Positions 6,619-16,316 are shown, counted from the first letter of the stretch. The stretch: DNA of 38,368 nt from Clostridiaceae bacterium (GCA_012838315.1 DUPM01000005.1:1-38368), one strand, 5' to 3'. The notes: generated from the sequence alone by a model not told the origin. Numbers and translations are program-made.

Positions 6619-7605
6619 TTAAAGATACTTCTTGATAACTTCTTCCCTACCTTCAACAAGTAAATCAATCGGAGCAATATCGAATGGTGTGTATCCACCC
6701 TTTTTACCCGCACGATTCATTCTCACCGCGGCGCGTGCATAAGCAACTAAAACGCCGGCGGTAAACTCTGGATTCGAATCCAAAGAAAGAGAGTACTCTA
6801 TTCGATGATTGTTTTCTAGTTTTTCACCGGTACGACCGGTGCGAATAACAAACCCTCCATGAGGAATGCCGGAATGATTCGCATCAAGTTCCTCTTGAGT
6901 AATGAAATGAACGATTGTGTCGTAATCGGCGAAGTAATTCGGCATAGTTATTATATCATTCTCTATTGCTGCAAGATCGGCATGATCACTTGCAATAACA
7001 TAACATTCTCTCATATGCTTTTGTCGAGTCGATAAGTCCGGGCTGGATCCGGATCTGACGGCATCCAGTGCTTCCTGCTTAGGAATTGTATACTGCTTAG
7101 CATCGATAACGCCGTCGATTCTACGGATCGCATCGGAATGGCCTTGACTGACACCTTTTCCCCAGAATGTATATGTATCACCAACCGGTAATACCGCTGT
7201 TGAATAGATGCGATTGAGTGAAAACATGCCCGGGTCCCACCCTACCGAGATGACGGCAGTCTTGCGTCCAACCAAAGCGCGATCGCTTACTGCCGCTAAA
7301 TGTTCGGGAATCTTGGCATGCGTATCAAAACTGTCAACAACATTAAAGTATTTCGCAAGCATCGGTGTTTGCTTGGGCAAATCGGTTGCGCTACCGCCAC
7401 ACAGGATCATGACATCAATGTCTTTCTCCATAGAAATGGCCTCTTCTGTCTTATAAACCGGAACGCTTTTGGATAGAATTTCTACATGTTCTGGCTCACG
7501 ACGAGTAAACACCGCCTTAAGCTCCATATCGTTATTATTCATAATGGCGCACTCTACGCCTCTTCCGAGATTGCCGTAACCATAAATACCGACACGAATT
7601 TTCAT
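6619..7605 (-). CDS. ddh: meso-Diaminopimelate D-dehydrogenase
   Basis: NADPH-dependent enzyme that makes meso-diaminopimelate directly from tetrahydrodipicolinate and ammonia, a one-step route to lysine and to the peptidoglycan cross-linking residue. The 328-residue length is typical. The Rossmann motif is VGIYGYGNLGRGVE (5-18), followed by FTRRE, where the Arg residues contact the NADP phosphate; CGGSATDLP, DSFDTHAKIPEH and SVGWDPGMFSLNR are family signatures, and WGKGVSQGHSDAIR is in the substrate-binding dimer domain. AAAGGAG precedes the ATG. It has its own promoter and a downstream terminator. The presence of ddh predicts a meso-DAP-type wall and fits with the aspartokinase at the end of the window. 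Confidence 0.96.
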   Translation of the reverse strand: MKIRVGIYGYGNLGRGVECAIMNNNDMELKAVFTRREPEHVEILSKSVPVYKTEEAISMEKDIDVMILCGGSATDLPKQTPMLAKYFNVVDSFDTHAKIPEHLAAVSDRALVGRKTAVISVGWDPGMFSLNRIYSTAVLPVGDTYTFWGKGVSQGHSDAIRRIDGVIDAKQYTIPKQEALDAVRSGSSPDLSTRQKHMRECYVIASDHADLAAIENDIITMPNYFADYDTIVHFITQEELDANHSGIPHGGFVIRTGRTGEKLENNHRIEYSLSLDSNPEFTAGVLVAYARAAVRMNRAGKKGGYTPFDIAPIDLLVEGREEVIKKYL

Positions 7606-7646
7606 ATTCTGCTCTCCTTTGATATGCCGTTCATTTCAATACTATT

Positions 7647-7674
7647 ATTATATCCGAATGAGAAAAATTCACAA
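7647..7674 (-). promoter_or_regulatory. ddh promoter
   Basis: On the minus strand TTGTGA (7669-7674) and TATAAT (7647-7652) are separated by 16 bp, about 40 bp before the ddh start. Confidence 0.7.
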
Positions 7675-7824
7675 CCCTAAATGAAAGATAGGATTATCGA
7701 AGTTGCAAAAAATGTTTAGTTCTTATCTTTAATCAATAGGGGATGAGAATTCGATTAACAGTCGATACAGTTGTATAATTAAGACTAATAGTTATATATC
7801 AAGGATGCAGGAAAGTAGATAGAG

Positions 7825-10287
7825 ATGAATAAAGATAATAATTCACTGCATGTCGCAGTCAGAGCTCTGGTTGAATTCATTTATCAATCCGGAGATTTGA
7901 CATCAGCGATTTTTTCAAATCTTTCGGGTGCCGAAGGTACCCGATTGCATCAGAAAGTGATTTCACTGCTTGAGAAAGAGTATCCGGATAATATTGTACA
8001 ATCAGAGCTCCAACATCATACTATTGTCGAATTTGAAGAATTTTCACTTTCGGTTTCCGGACGGTCTGATGCGATTTTATTCCCGAGAACTCCTGAGGAC
8101 GAAGATGCCTACACCATCGTCGAGATAAAGACTCACAATCGACTCTACGACAAATACGAAGAACTATATCACGAAGTTCATATGGCACAAGCCAAAGCTT
8201 ATGCGCATCTGTTTCTATTAGAAAATGAAGCGTTGAATCAAATTCGCGTTCAACTTCGATATTATTCAGCGAATACATTGAAAAGTTGTCACGAGACTAT
8301 TGTTTTATCCAGAGTGGAACTTGAAAGTTTTTTCAACACCACTTGCAAACTTTATCTTGAAACCGTCAAACGGCGTTTTGATTATATTCATGCCAGAAAT
8401 CGTTCAATTCGCGGCCTTGAATTTCCACATCTGGATATGCGCGACGGACAAAAGCAGTTTATGTCTGAGACGCTATCTGCAGCGAAACAGAAAAACATTT
8501 TATTAGTTCAGGCGCCAACCGGTATCGGTAAGACTATAGGCGTCCTCTACCCTGCAGTTAAGTCATTACCACATCAGTGGTTTGATAAAGTACTTTATCT
8601 CACCGCCAAAATTTCTACTCGCGCATCTGCTTCAAAGGCCTTAAATCAGATGCGTGAAAGTGGTCTATTTATACGCTCTATCGTTCTTTCTGCAAAAGAA
8701 TCAATGTGTCCGTGCCCCGATATTTATTGCGAACCTTCGAAGTGTAAGTATGCGTTAGGTTACTATGACAGGCAGAAAGAGGCATTGGCGGAATTGCTGC
8801 TTACAGACGCACTCGACGCTGGAATTGTGAAAGTAGTCGCTGACAAGCACGTTGTCTGCCCTCACGAGTTATCGCTTGATGCATCCGAATCTACCGATAT
8901 CATTATCGGAGATTACAGCCATGCATTCCATCCAAGAATTCGTCTGGATAGGTACATGACCGAGGCTGAATTTCCTCATTTTATTCTGGTCGACGAAGCG
9001 CACAATCTGGTGGATCGATCGCGCGAGATGTATTCGGCCTCTTTGAGCCGAAATCATTTCATCGCATTCAAGTTTATCGTATCAGGATTAAATCCGAGGG
9101 TTGAAGGACACGTATCGGATATTATTGAATATTTTTCGTGCCTGGAAGCACATTTAATCGATAATGACCCGGCTTTTCCTTATATCGAGCCCGCGGTTGA
9201 CAACAAAAACGTCATGATTACGGATAATTTTCGTGCGACTACTACACCTCCAAAGATTCTATATGCATCGCTTTGGCGGATGTGTTTTCATCTCGCGCCT
9301 CTTCTTGATCGATTGCCTGAAACATATGACGCCAAGGCAATCCGGAATCTATTCTTTGAGGCCAGATTCTTTCTTACCATTCTGGAGTACCACTATGATT
9401 CTTCGTACATATACACAGCCAAACGATTAATCTCGGCAAAAAAGGATGATGCCCCAGATGACTTTATTTTAACTTTAGCATGCCTTGATGCATCTTCAAA
9501 AATCGCAAAGACAATTCTTGATCGTCATTCGGCAGTGTTTTTTTCGGCGACACTTTCACCGATGCAATATTATCGATTTATGTTTGTTGGAAATGACCAT
9601 GATTACACGAATGAACTGATTTTGCACAGTCCGTTTCCCGCTGAAAACTTTGCGGTGGGTGTTTACACAAAATTGAGCACAGCATTCAAGGAGCGCGAGT
9701 GGACAAAATCCGCAATTGCTGACATTATTGAAGCCCTGAGCCACAAAAACGGGCATTATCTTGTATTTTTTCCGTCTTTTCGTTATATGGACATGGTTCA
9801 TCGCATCGTGGAATCACGTACAAGGCCCTCAGAAGCTCGAATCATTGTTCAGACGCCCGAGATGTCAGCGGACGGCAAGGCGTCCTTTATGGGGGAATTT
9901 GAACGGTTTGACGACCGGCCATTGATAGCGTTTGCAATAATGGGCGGGCATTTCGGCGAGGGTATTGATTTGATTGGAGATCGACTGAACGGTGTCATAA
10001 TTGTCGGCGCAGGATTGCCGCAAATTTCTCCCGAACGTCAAATCTTATTGCAGTACTTCCAAGAAAAATTCAGTGATGGTTTTGCATTCGCCTACCGCTT
10101 TCCCGGCTGGGAAAAAGTTCTTCAGGCTTCGGGACGCGTTATTCGAGACGAGAGTGATGTGGGTTTTGCCTTGTTGATTGATCACCGGTATGATAAAAAC
10201 GAATATCGATCACTTTTCCCGGAGCATTGGCAATTTCAGACACTGGATTCTACTCAGGATGTCCTAGACTTTATTGAGAAGCAGTAA
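7825..10287 (+). CDS. Cas4-like nuclease fused to DinG/XPD-type DNA helicase
   Basis: An 820-residue two-part protein. Residues 1-190 form a PD-(D/E)XK (RecB/Cas4-type) nuclease, with H42 in GTRLHQ, D82 in SGRSDAIL, E100 and K102 in VEIKT, and QAKAYAHL. Then follows a superfamily 2 helicase of the DinG/Rad3 (XPD) type: Walker A APTGIGKT (230-237), four cysteines fit to bind a 4Fe-4S cluster (C295, C302, C307, C345), DEAH 390-393 in LVDEAHNL, FFSATLSP, and motif VI QASGRVIR near the C-terminus. XPD-type enzymes unwind DNA 5' to 3'; repair of unusual DNA structures is the likely role, not proved. A TATAAT lies at 7774-7779 with a poor -35. No LexA box or CRISPR genes are nearby. Confidence 0.9.
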   Translation: MNKDNNSLHVAVRALVEFIYQSGDLTSAIFSNLSGAEGTRLHQKVISLLEKEYPDNIVQSELQHHTIVEFEEFSLSVSGRSDAILFPRTPEDEDAYTIVEIKTHNRLYDKYEELYHEVHMAQAKAYAHLFLLENEALNQIRVQLRYYSANTLKSCHETIVLSRVELESFFNTTCKLYLETVKRRFDYIHARNRSIRGLEFPHLDMRDGQKQFMSETLSAAKQKNILLVQAPTGIGKTIGVLYPAVKSLPHQWFDKVLYLTAKISTRASASKALNQMRESGLFIRSIVLSAKESMCPCPDIYCEPSKCKYALGYYDRQKEALAELLLTDALDAGIVKVVADKHVVCPHELSLDASESTDIIIGDYSHAFHPRIRLDRYMTEAEFPHFILVDEAHNLVDRSREMYSASLSRNHFIAFKFIVSGLNPRVEGHVSDIIEYFSCLEAHLIDNDPAFPYIEPAVDNKNVMITDNFRATTTPPKILYASLWRMCFHLAPLLDRLPETYDAKAIRNLFFEARFFLTILEYHYDSSYIYTAKRLISAKKDDAPDDFILTLACLDASSKIAKTILDRHSAVFFSATLSPMQYYRFMFVGNDHDYTNELILHSPFPAENFAVGVYTKLSTAFKEREWTKSAIADIIEALSHKNGHYLVFFPSFRYMDMVHRIVESRTRPSEARIIVQTPEMSADGKASFMGEFERFDDRPLIAFAIMGGHFGEGIDLIGDRLNGVIIVGAGLPQISPERQILLQYFQEKFSDGFAFAYRFPGWEKVLQASGRVIRDESDVGFALLIDHRYDKNEYRSLFPEHWQFQTLDSTQDVLDFIEKQ

Positions 10288-10315
10288 TGATCTGCAATTG
10301 AGTATGGAAGTACAA

Positions 10316-11053
10316 CTAAAATGGTTTTTGGTTCAATAAGTCGAGTTTGCAATATTTTTTATCGAGACGTTCGCATAAATATTTTCGTGATATGTAAATC
10401 AATTGTTCAAGAATATCTTCAGTGACATCAAAAGAAAACATATGTTCAGGGGACGCATTGCGAATAAACAAGAGAGCCTGATATGTTCCCGGCAAAAGCG
10501 CTACCTCTTCTCTGTTGGAATTTTGACAACGGGCGGATCGAATGGAGCAAGAAGAAAACGAAAACACATAGCTAGTATTTTCAGGTATTTTTGGAGGAAT
10601 GATATCGACTGAAAAGCCGACTGTATCCATAATTTTCCATTCGAAAACGGCAACGACCAGGCGATAGTCTTTACGTCTTGCCGACAAAGCATGTAGCGTA
10701 TAGATGACATACGGAAAAATATCATTTGCATTCTCAGGACTGATTGCGATGTCAGAAGATATTTCAAGGACATGTGCCATAGCCGTCAATGCTTCGATGT
10801 TTTCGTAAATGCCCATGAACGATTCAATTATTTGGGATTCGGACACATAATGAAAAGATCTAGATAGCGTTAACGTCAAAGAGGCATAAACACCCGGTCT
10901 GGCGCATGCTGCATTACGACTGTTCATCTTCCCTGCGCCCGGAACGATCGCGCTGATTACGCCTCGGCGGCGTGAGAGAATGCGAATCATTCGGTCGCTC
11001 TCCTTAAACGGAGTCGCAGAAAGTACGAGCCCTTTTTCAGTGAAAGAACTCAC
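10316..11053 (-). CDS. recO: DNA repair protein RecO
   Basis: A recombination mediator that, with RecF/RecR, loads RecA on SSB-coated single-stranded DNA and anneals strands. The 245 residues fit the family: an N-terminal OB fold (about 1-80) with the signature EKGLVLSATPFKESDRMIRILS and GVISAIVPGAGK, then a helical domain. The zinc-finger cysteines common in Firmicutes RecO are poorly kept; only CSIRSARC is seen near residue 170. It is the last gene of the operon starting at ymdB, and its start abuts the ybeY-era stop at 11053. Following era directly is the usual Firmicutes order. It is convergent with the helicase gene. Confidence 0.92.
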   Translation of the reverse strand: MSSFTEKGLVLSATPFKESDRMIRILSRRRGVISAIVPGAGKMNSRNAACARPGVYASLTLTLSRSFHYVSESQIIESFMGIYENIEALTAMAHVLEISSDIAISPENANDIFPYVIYTLHALSARRKDYRLVVAVFEWKIMDTVGFSVDIIPPKIPENTSYVFSFSSCSIRSARCQNSNREEVALLPGTYQALLFIRNASPEHMFSFDVTEDILEQLIYISRKYLCERLDKKYCKLDLLNQKPF

Positions 11054-12582
11054 TAATGATCATCCTTTCCATATCCGAGTTCTTTGAGGTGTACCGGCAT
11101 ATTCTGCCAATTCTGACGCACTTTGACATGTATTTCCAGATAGACTTTGTGTCCGGTCATCATTTCGATATCCGAACGCGCGGATGACCCTATCCGCTTA
11201 ATCATAAGTCCGCCTTTGCCTAATAATATGGCTTTGTGCGAATCACGTTCACACATCACAGATGCGTAAATTCGGATAATTTGCTTGTCTGGTGGCAGTG
11301 TCTCGTCTGCCTCTTCGAATTTATCGATCATGACCGCGGTGCCGTAAGGTATTTCTTGGTGCGTGAATCGAAGAATCTGCTCTCTGATAAGCTCGGCAGA
11401 AAGTTCACGCTCAGTTTGATCGGTGAAAATTTCGTCCGGGTAATATTTCGGACCCGGCGGCAGTAAAGCCATAATTTCTCGAATCAAAACATCAACACCA
11501 TCTCCAGTTTTTGCAGATATTGGAATGATTGCCGAAAAAGGATGAAGCGCGGCATAGTTTTTGATGGCAGGAAGAAGCTGTTCTTTATCGACAAAGTCGC
11601 TTTTATTAATTGCAAGAATGATATTTTTCTTGTGTTTCTGAGCAAATTCAACAGTATCTCTTTCAACCTGAGACGGACGCTCAAAACGACCATCAGCAAT
11701 CAACAAAATAACGTCTGCTTCTTGTGTTGATCTTAATGCAGCGTCCATCATGAATTTTGAAAGCTCGTTTTTGGGTCTGTGAATGCCCGGAGTGTCAATA
11801 AAAACCATTTGTCCATCATCATTATTAACAATCGCTCGAATACTGTTACGCGTTGTTTGGGGCTTGTGTGATGTAATTGCGAGCTTAACACCGGCAAGAT
11901 GGTTGAGCAGTGTCGATTTGCCGACATTTGGTCGGCCGATTATTGCAACAAAACCGGAATGGCTTAACAAATCATGTGTTGTAGAAGGATTTTGATCGGG
12001 AAATTCTGAAACTAAATCTCCGTCGCCTTCATTGGTCTCCAAATGCCCGTCTTGTCGGTCCGGGGTCTGATATTTCTTCATAATTCTCCTCTGCTCAGAA
12101 GTCATCTTTTTTTCGTCGTTTGCATCAATGTGGTCAAACCCTAGCAAATGCAAGACCGAGTGTACGGTCAGAAAATATAGCTCTTGCTGCATGTCATGCT
12201 CAAGCTCGTCGGCTTGTGTCCGAACCTTGTCCAAAGAAATAAATATGTCTCCGAGCATGATTTCGCCAGTCTGGTCCTTGTGCCAAAAAACGTCCTCGGA
12301 GCCCAACGGTTCTGTTAATTTGCCATTTTTCATGTTTAGCATAGGAAACGACAAAACATCGGTGGATGCATTGATGTTGCGGAACTGTTGGTTTGTTTTT
12401 TTCATAAATTCAGAACTGACATAATACACAGTCAATGACAGTTTAATTTTAGAGTCTCGAAGTTTTCGGTCAAGAAATGGTGAAACCTCAACATCATCAC
12501 AAGCTCTCTGGCAAACATCTTGAAATTGGGATACAGACATCGCGTTATATTTGCGTTGACGGTTAACGAACATTACTATCAT
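11053..12582 (-). CDS. YbeY-Era fusion: rRNA maturation factor joined to ribosome-assembly GTPase
   Basis: One uninterrupted frame encodes two proteins that are normally separate. Residues 1-170 are YbeY, a metal-dependent RNase-fold protein of 16S rRNA maturation, with HSVLHLLGFDH supplying zinc-binding H141, H145 and H151. After an acidic linker (about 172-208) comes a complete Era: GRPNVGKS (216-223), DTPG (263-266), NKSD (326-329), SAK (356-358) and a KH RNA-binding domain with GKGG (455-458). Era binds the 3' end of 16S rRNA, so both halves act on the small subunit. ATG 12582 is preceded by AAAGGA 12 bases away and overlaps the pgpH end by 20 bases; 12573 or 12618 are alternatives. The usual dgkA and cdd between ybeY and era are missing. 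Confidence 0.95.
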   Translation of the reverse strand: MIVMFVNRQRKYNAMSVSQFQDVCQRACDDVEVSPFLDRKLRDSKIKLSLTVYYVSSEFMKKTNQQFRNINASTDVLSFPMLNMKNGKLTEPLGSEDVFWHKDQTGEIMLGDIFISLDKVRTQADELEHDMQQELYFLTVHSVLHLLGFDHIDANDEKKMTSEQRRIMKKYQTPDRQDGHLETNEGDGDLVSEFPDQNPSTTHDLLSHSGFVAIIGRPNVGKSTLLNHLAGVKLAITSHKPQTTRNSIRAIVNNDDGQMVFIDTPGIHRPKNELSKFMMDAALRSTQEADVILLIADGRFERPSQVERDTVEFAQKHKKNIILAINKSDFVDKEQLLPAIKNYAALHPFSAIIPISAKTGDGVDVLIREIMALLPPGPKYYPDEIFTDQTERELSAELIREQILRFTHQEIPYGTAVMIDKFEEADETLPPDKQIIRIYASVMCERDSHKAILLGKGGLMIKRIGSSARSDIEMMTGHKVYLEIHVKVRQNWQNMPVHLKELGYGKDDH

Positions 12583-14641
12583 CTGGGTACTTAATCCTTT
12601 CATGGAAGTATCCGGCATATACTTGTAAGAATGCGCGAATAATGGTTTCGATATCGTTGAAAGACAAACCGGAGTGGATCAACTGATCTTGGTCTATCTT
12701 GTTCTTGATTAGTTTTCGAAAAAGAACCTCGGCATCTTGTATATTATTGATGCCGTTGGATCTTAACGCTGCTTCGCAAGTATCTGCGAGCATGACAACA
12801 GCGGATTCTTTCGAAGATGGTATTTCACCCTTATATTGATAATCTCGAATAGACGGCTCCAGTTGTCCGGCCTGCGCGGCATTTGTTTTTGCCTTGTGAT
12901 AGAAGTATGTCTGAACGGTTGAACCATGATGTTCGTTAATGATACGGATAATACTGTTTGGCAAACGGCTCTTTCGAGCGAGACGCACACCATAGTCCGG
13001 ATGGGCAGTAATGATAGCAACACTATCTTCAGGCGGGATTGTATCGTGAGGATTCTGGCCGACTTGCTGGTTTTCTGTAAAAAAGGTCGGATTATCCAAT
13101 TTCCCGATATCATGATAATAAGCGCCGACTTTGGCTAACAAAGCATCTGCGCCAATGGCTTCGGCGGCGGAGTCAGCTAGATTTGCGACCATCATGCTGT
13201 GTTGTGACGTGCCGGGTGCTTCAAGGAAAAGGCGTTTCAATAACGGATTGCCGGGTTGCGACAGATCAATCAACCTCACCGGTGAAACCGTGTTGGAAAT
13301 CAATTCGAACATCGGCATTGATCCGACAGCGGCAACAACGGAAACAGAAGCAGAAATAATGGCCCATAATACCGCGGAAAACATATCAAATCGAGTCGCT
13401 TTTGTCACGAGACTATAAGCGAAAGAAGCCATAAAACAAGACATTGCAGTGAATAGAATCAATGACGACGAATTGAATTTTCTTCTCTTTTGTCCGGCGA
13501 TAACTGCACAAACAAAAATGCCGATGACTGAAACGAAAATTGATTCTACCGAAAAGTTCTGAATCGGCAAAACAATTAGAACCTGAATCAGACTAATGAC
13601 AATTCCCGATTGAATGCCCAAATAAGTCGCAATGATTACTGTCGTAAAAAAAACAGTGTTAATCAACGGAGAAATATCTGAAAGATATAAAGTTGCAATA
13701 ATCGGAATTAAAAACGCGATAATTATAGCAACCATGTCTCTGGGATGACTAAGTGCTTCGGATTCGAATCGAACAAAATACAGCGAAATTGCAACAAAAA
13801 TTGTCAGCATATAGAAGAAAATACCAGCAAACATCGGAAGGTCAAATGTGTTATCTTCAAGCAAATCTAAATCTTCAAGCATTTGGAATTGATGTTCGTT
13901 AATGACATCTCCGAGACTGATAATTCTTGTCCCCTTTTCAATCAGAATAGGATTTCGAATCGCATGATCGTACGCCTGATCTTCAGCGAATGTCGTCGCA
14001 TCGGTATCTACGACAACATTCGGCAGAATCAAATCTGTCAGCAACGATAAAATAAGCTCTTGATTGGAGACATAAAATGATAATTCGCTATCTTCGACAG
14101 AACTCATGTAATTATTGATTTCTTCTTTCAGGTTCTGAGAAGTAAGACTCTCCATGATAACAAGGTTAGCAATGCTTATTGATTGTGAACGGATATATCG
14201 GAGAAGCGAAGCATCTGCAGTTACCAATTGAAACGCTTCGTCATCTGTCAGTTCAATAGCATAGGTCGACAAGGCTTGCTCCTGAAGTTGAGTTGCCAGA
14301 GAGCGGTGTGAGTCGAGATATTGACCGTCTGAAGTCATATTTTCATCTCGAATCTTCTGGCACAAATCAAAAAACGAATTGACTCTATTCTTCGAGGTAT
14401 CAGATAATTCATTGGATCTGACAAATATGGGTTTCACCGATATTTTGGATTCAAGGGCGGCTTTATTTGTTTCATAGCTATCAACAATAGTTCTGGGCGC
14501 ACTGATGTCGATATCGCTCACTTGACCGATATTCAAGTCAAATCTTTGCGGAGATGAGCCGATATACACAACGATAACTAATGCCACAAGTAACGCTGAA
14601 AGCATCAAGAGTTTGATCGATTTTATCAGGTTCTTGTTCAT
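12563..14641 (-). CDS. pgpH: Cyclic-di-AMP phosphodiesterase PgpH, 7TM-HD family
   Basis: Membrane phosphodiesterase of the 7TMR-HDED/HD family that hydrolyses the second messenger c-di-AMP. The 692 residues show an N-terminal membrane helix (8-28), an extracytoplasmic domain (about 30-265), a bundle of membrane helices (about 270-445) and a cytoplasmic HD domain: H481 in GTSQHSMMVANLAD, H510-D511 in YYHDIGKLDNP, H547, H571/H572 in INEHHG and the Asp of MLADTCEAALRS. All metal ligands expected of the family appear present. The start follows GGGGGAG and overlaps the phoH stop by 4 bases (ATGA), indicating translational coupling. The order phoH-pgpH-ybeY is standard in Firmicutes. Confidence 0.95.
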   Translation of the reverse strand: MNKNLIKSIKLLMLSALLVALVIVVYIGSSPQRFDLNIGQVSDIDISAPRTIVDSYETNKAALESKISVKPIFVRSNELSDTSKNRVNSFFDLCQKIRDENMTSDGQYLDSHRSLATQLQEQALSTYAIELTDDEAFQLVTADASLLRYIRSQSISIANLVIMESLTSQNLKEEINNYMSSVEDSELSFYVSNQELILSLLTDLILPNVVVDTDATTFAEDQAYDHAIRNPILIEKGTRIISLGDVINEHQFQMLEDLDLLEDNTFDLPMFAGIFFYMLTIFVAISLYFVRFESEALSHPRDMVAIIIAFLIPIIATLYLSDISPLINTVFFTTVIIATYLGIQSGIVISLIQVLIVLPIQNFSVESIFVSVIGIFVCAVIAGQKRRKFNSSSLILFTAMSCFMASFAYSLVTKATRFDMFSAVLWAIISASVSVVAAVGSMPMFELISNTVSPVRLIDLSQPGNPLLKRLFLEAPGTSQHSMMVANLADSAAEAIGADALLAKVGAYYHDIGKLDNPTFFTENQQVGQNPHDTIPPEDSVAIITAHPDYGVRLARKSRLPNSIIRIINEHHGSTVQTYFYHKAKTNAAQAGQLEPSIRDYQYKGEIPSSKESAVVMLADTCEAALRSNGINNIQDAEVLFRKLIKNKIDQDQLIHSGLSFNDIETIIRAFLQVYAGYFHERIKYPDDSNVR

Positions 14642-15621
14642 AATTGCGCTCCCCCCCTGCTTCTGTTGTTATATGCGAGAATGATTTCTCCAACCAAAGG
14701 ATTGCGCACAATATCAGACTCAGATAATGCGACCACAGAAATGTCGTCAATCTTTGATAATATTCTAACCGCGTCTTCAAGACCGCTTTGCGTACCAAAC
14801 GGCAGATCCACTTGTGTTATGTCGCCGCAAACACAAACTTTAGAATTCATACCTATTCGCGTCAAAAACATCAGCATCTGTTCCCGAGTCGTATTTTGAG
14901 CTTCATCTAAAATGATGAAAGAATCATCAAGCGTTCTGCCTCGCATAAATGCTAACGGTGATACTTCAATCAGGCCGCGTTCGTGGTAACGCTCAAAGGC
15001 TTCATTACCCATCAATTCGGACAAGGCATCATAAATAGGACGCATATAAGGATCGACTTTTTCTTGCAGATCTCCCGGCAAAAAACCAAGCCTTTCTCCG
15101 GCCTCAACCGCAGGACGCGTCAAAATAATTCGCGAGACTTTCTTTTGTTGGAAAGCGCGTACCGCCATCGCAACACTCAAGAAGGTTTTCCCTGATCCGG
15201 CAGGGCCGATACAAAATGTAATCGAGTGATGATCAATTGCGTCAATCAATGTCGATTGGCCGAGCGTCTTTGATCGAATCGAGCGACCTTTGGGCGTCAG
15301 TAATACAGGCGTTTTTGATTGCTCTAGAAAAGCCTCGAAACGTTGACCTCGGCAGAGCGAGATATAGTATGAAATGTTGTTGAAATCCGGATCAAATTCA
15401 ATAATTTCAGGCCGGTCAAGATGTTCAATAACAAATTGTGCAACGGTTAAGTCTGTGTGCTCAGAATACAGATTCACAATGCCGTGCTCCGGCTCTAAGC
15501 GAACAGACAGAGCCGATTCTAGTCGACGTTTCGCTACATCTGAATGCATCAGATGTTGATCAATGTGTTTGGCCTTGATTTGCAATGTAAGTGGTTCCAA
15601 CCGATCACATACTCCTCTCAT
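14638..15621 (-). CDS. phoH: PhoH family ATPase
   Basis: Cytoplasmic P-loop ATPase of the PhoH/YbeZ group, related to the helicase part of superfamily 1 and genetically tied to YbeY in RNA metabolism. The 327 residues have a front domain (1-110) and an ATPase domain with Walker A GPAGSGKT (139-146), LTRPAVEAGERLGFLPGDLQEK, Walker B FIILDEAQNTT and CGDITQVDLP with a sensor-type region. Its start shares a base with the stop of the upstream DUF881 gene, and its stop overlaps pgpH by 4 bases, so it is deep inside an operon. The exact biochemical role of PhoH proteins is not settled. Confidence 0.95.
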   Translation of the reverse strand: MRGVCDRLEPLTLQIKAKHIDQHLMHSDVAKRRLESALSVRLEPEHGIVNLYSEHTDLTVAQFVIEHLDRPEIIEFDPDFNNISYYISLCRGQRFEAFLEQSKTPVLLTPKGRSIRSKTLGQSTLIDAIDHHSITFCIGPAGSGKTFLSVAMAVRAFQQKKVSRIILTRPAVEAGERLGFLPGDLQEKVDPYMRPIYDALSELMGNEAFERYHERGLIEVSPLAFMRGRTLDDSFIILDEAQNTTREQMLMFLTRIGMNSKVCVCGDITQVDLPFGTQSGLEDAVRILSKIDDISVVALSESDIVRNPLVGEIILAYNNRSRGGAQL

Positions 15622-16316
15622 CAGTCGTATTTTCTATAAGTCATACTGTATTCAGAAAGTCGAGGTATATCGACTTGGTCAAAACCATTTAAAGTCACAA
15701 TGCCGTATGATGAAAGCTGTGTGACAACATCATTCATTAACGATGTCGCGCGGCTCAAGTCATCTTCTCTAAAAATTGCCTTAATTGAAAACTCAGAATT
15801 TGCAGAGTATGAATTTCCATTGATGATAATTCGGGGTTGTTCAGAACCGACATCGCGAATCTCCGTCAAAGCAACAACTCTTTCGTCAGATACGGAGATG
15901 GCAAGTGCACCGGCCGTCCGTAATTCGTTGATGACGACAAGAAGGGTGCCTGACGAAACAGGCGTATCTTCACCATATTGCAATAGAATTTCTAAACCCG
16001 CACCGCTAACATCGGTCAGGCCGGCAAATATCTCAGCTTGAACTTTCTGTTGCAGTATCTCATTGAGGTGCGTATCATCACCGGCAATATCATCGCTAAG
16101 TGTATTTAACTCAACAGATAAACGCTCGTTTTGCTCAGTCAAAATGCTGTTCTCGCGCATCAAATTCATAACTTCTTCTTGGAGCATATAGAACTCCGCA
16201 TTATCGTTCGTTGACAGAAGCTTTCTCGGGTTCAAAGATCTGATCTGCATCGAGATAAGAAAACCGAGCATGAGCAACACAACGGATAATGCGATGGTCT
16301 TGCTAAGTTTGTTCAT
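15621..16316 (-). CDS. DUF881 family membrane-anchored protein (second copy)
   Basis: A 231-residue protein with an N-terminal membrane helix (about 7-24), a coiled-coil stretch (about 40-75, EEVMNLMRENSILTEQNERL) and a C-terminal DUF881 domain with the hallmark motif GAGLEILLQYG and INELRTAGALAISVSDERV. Family members (such as YlxW/YlxX) sit outside the membrane with a single anchor and are usually found near cell-division genes; no biochemical activity is established. The start overlaps the upstream DUF881 gene by 4 bases and the stop touches the phoH start. It is a paralogue of its neighbour and probably arose by tandem duplication or works as a pair with it. Confidence 0.88.
   Translation of the reverse strand: MNKLSKTIALSVVLLMLGFLISMQIRSLNPRKLLSTNDNAEFYMLQEEVMNLMRENSILTEQNERLSVELNTLSDDIAGDDTHLNEILQQKVQAEIFAGLTDVSGAGLEILLQYGEDTPVSSGTLLVVINELRTAGALAISVSDERVVALTEIRDVGSEQPRIIINGNSYSANSEFSIKAIFREDDLSRATSLMNDVVTQLSSYGIVTLNGFDQVDIPRLSEYSMTYRKYD

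Noticed and set aside
7825-10287. Helicase as part of a type IV CRISPR (CasDinG) or other defence island
   Set aside because: No cas genes, repeats or other defence genes are nearby; the neighbours are ddh and recO.
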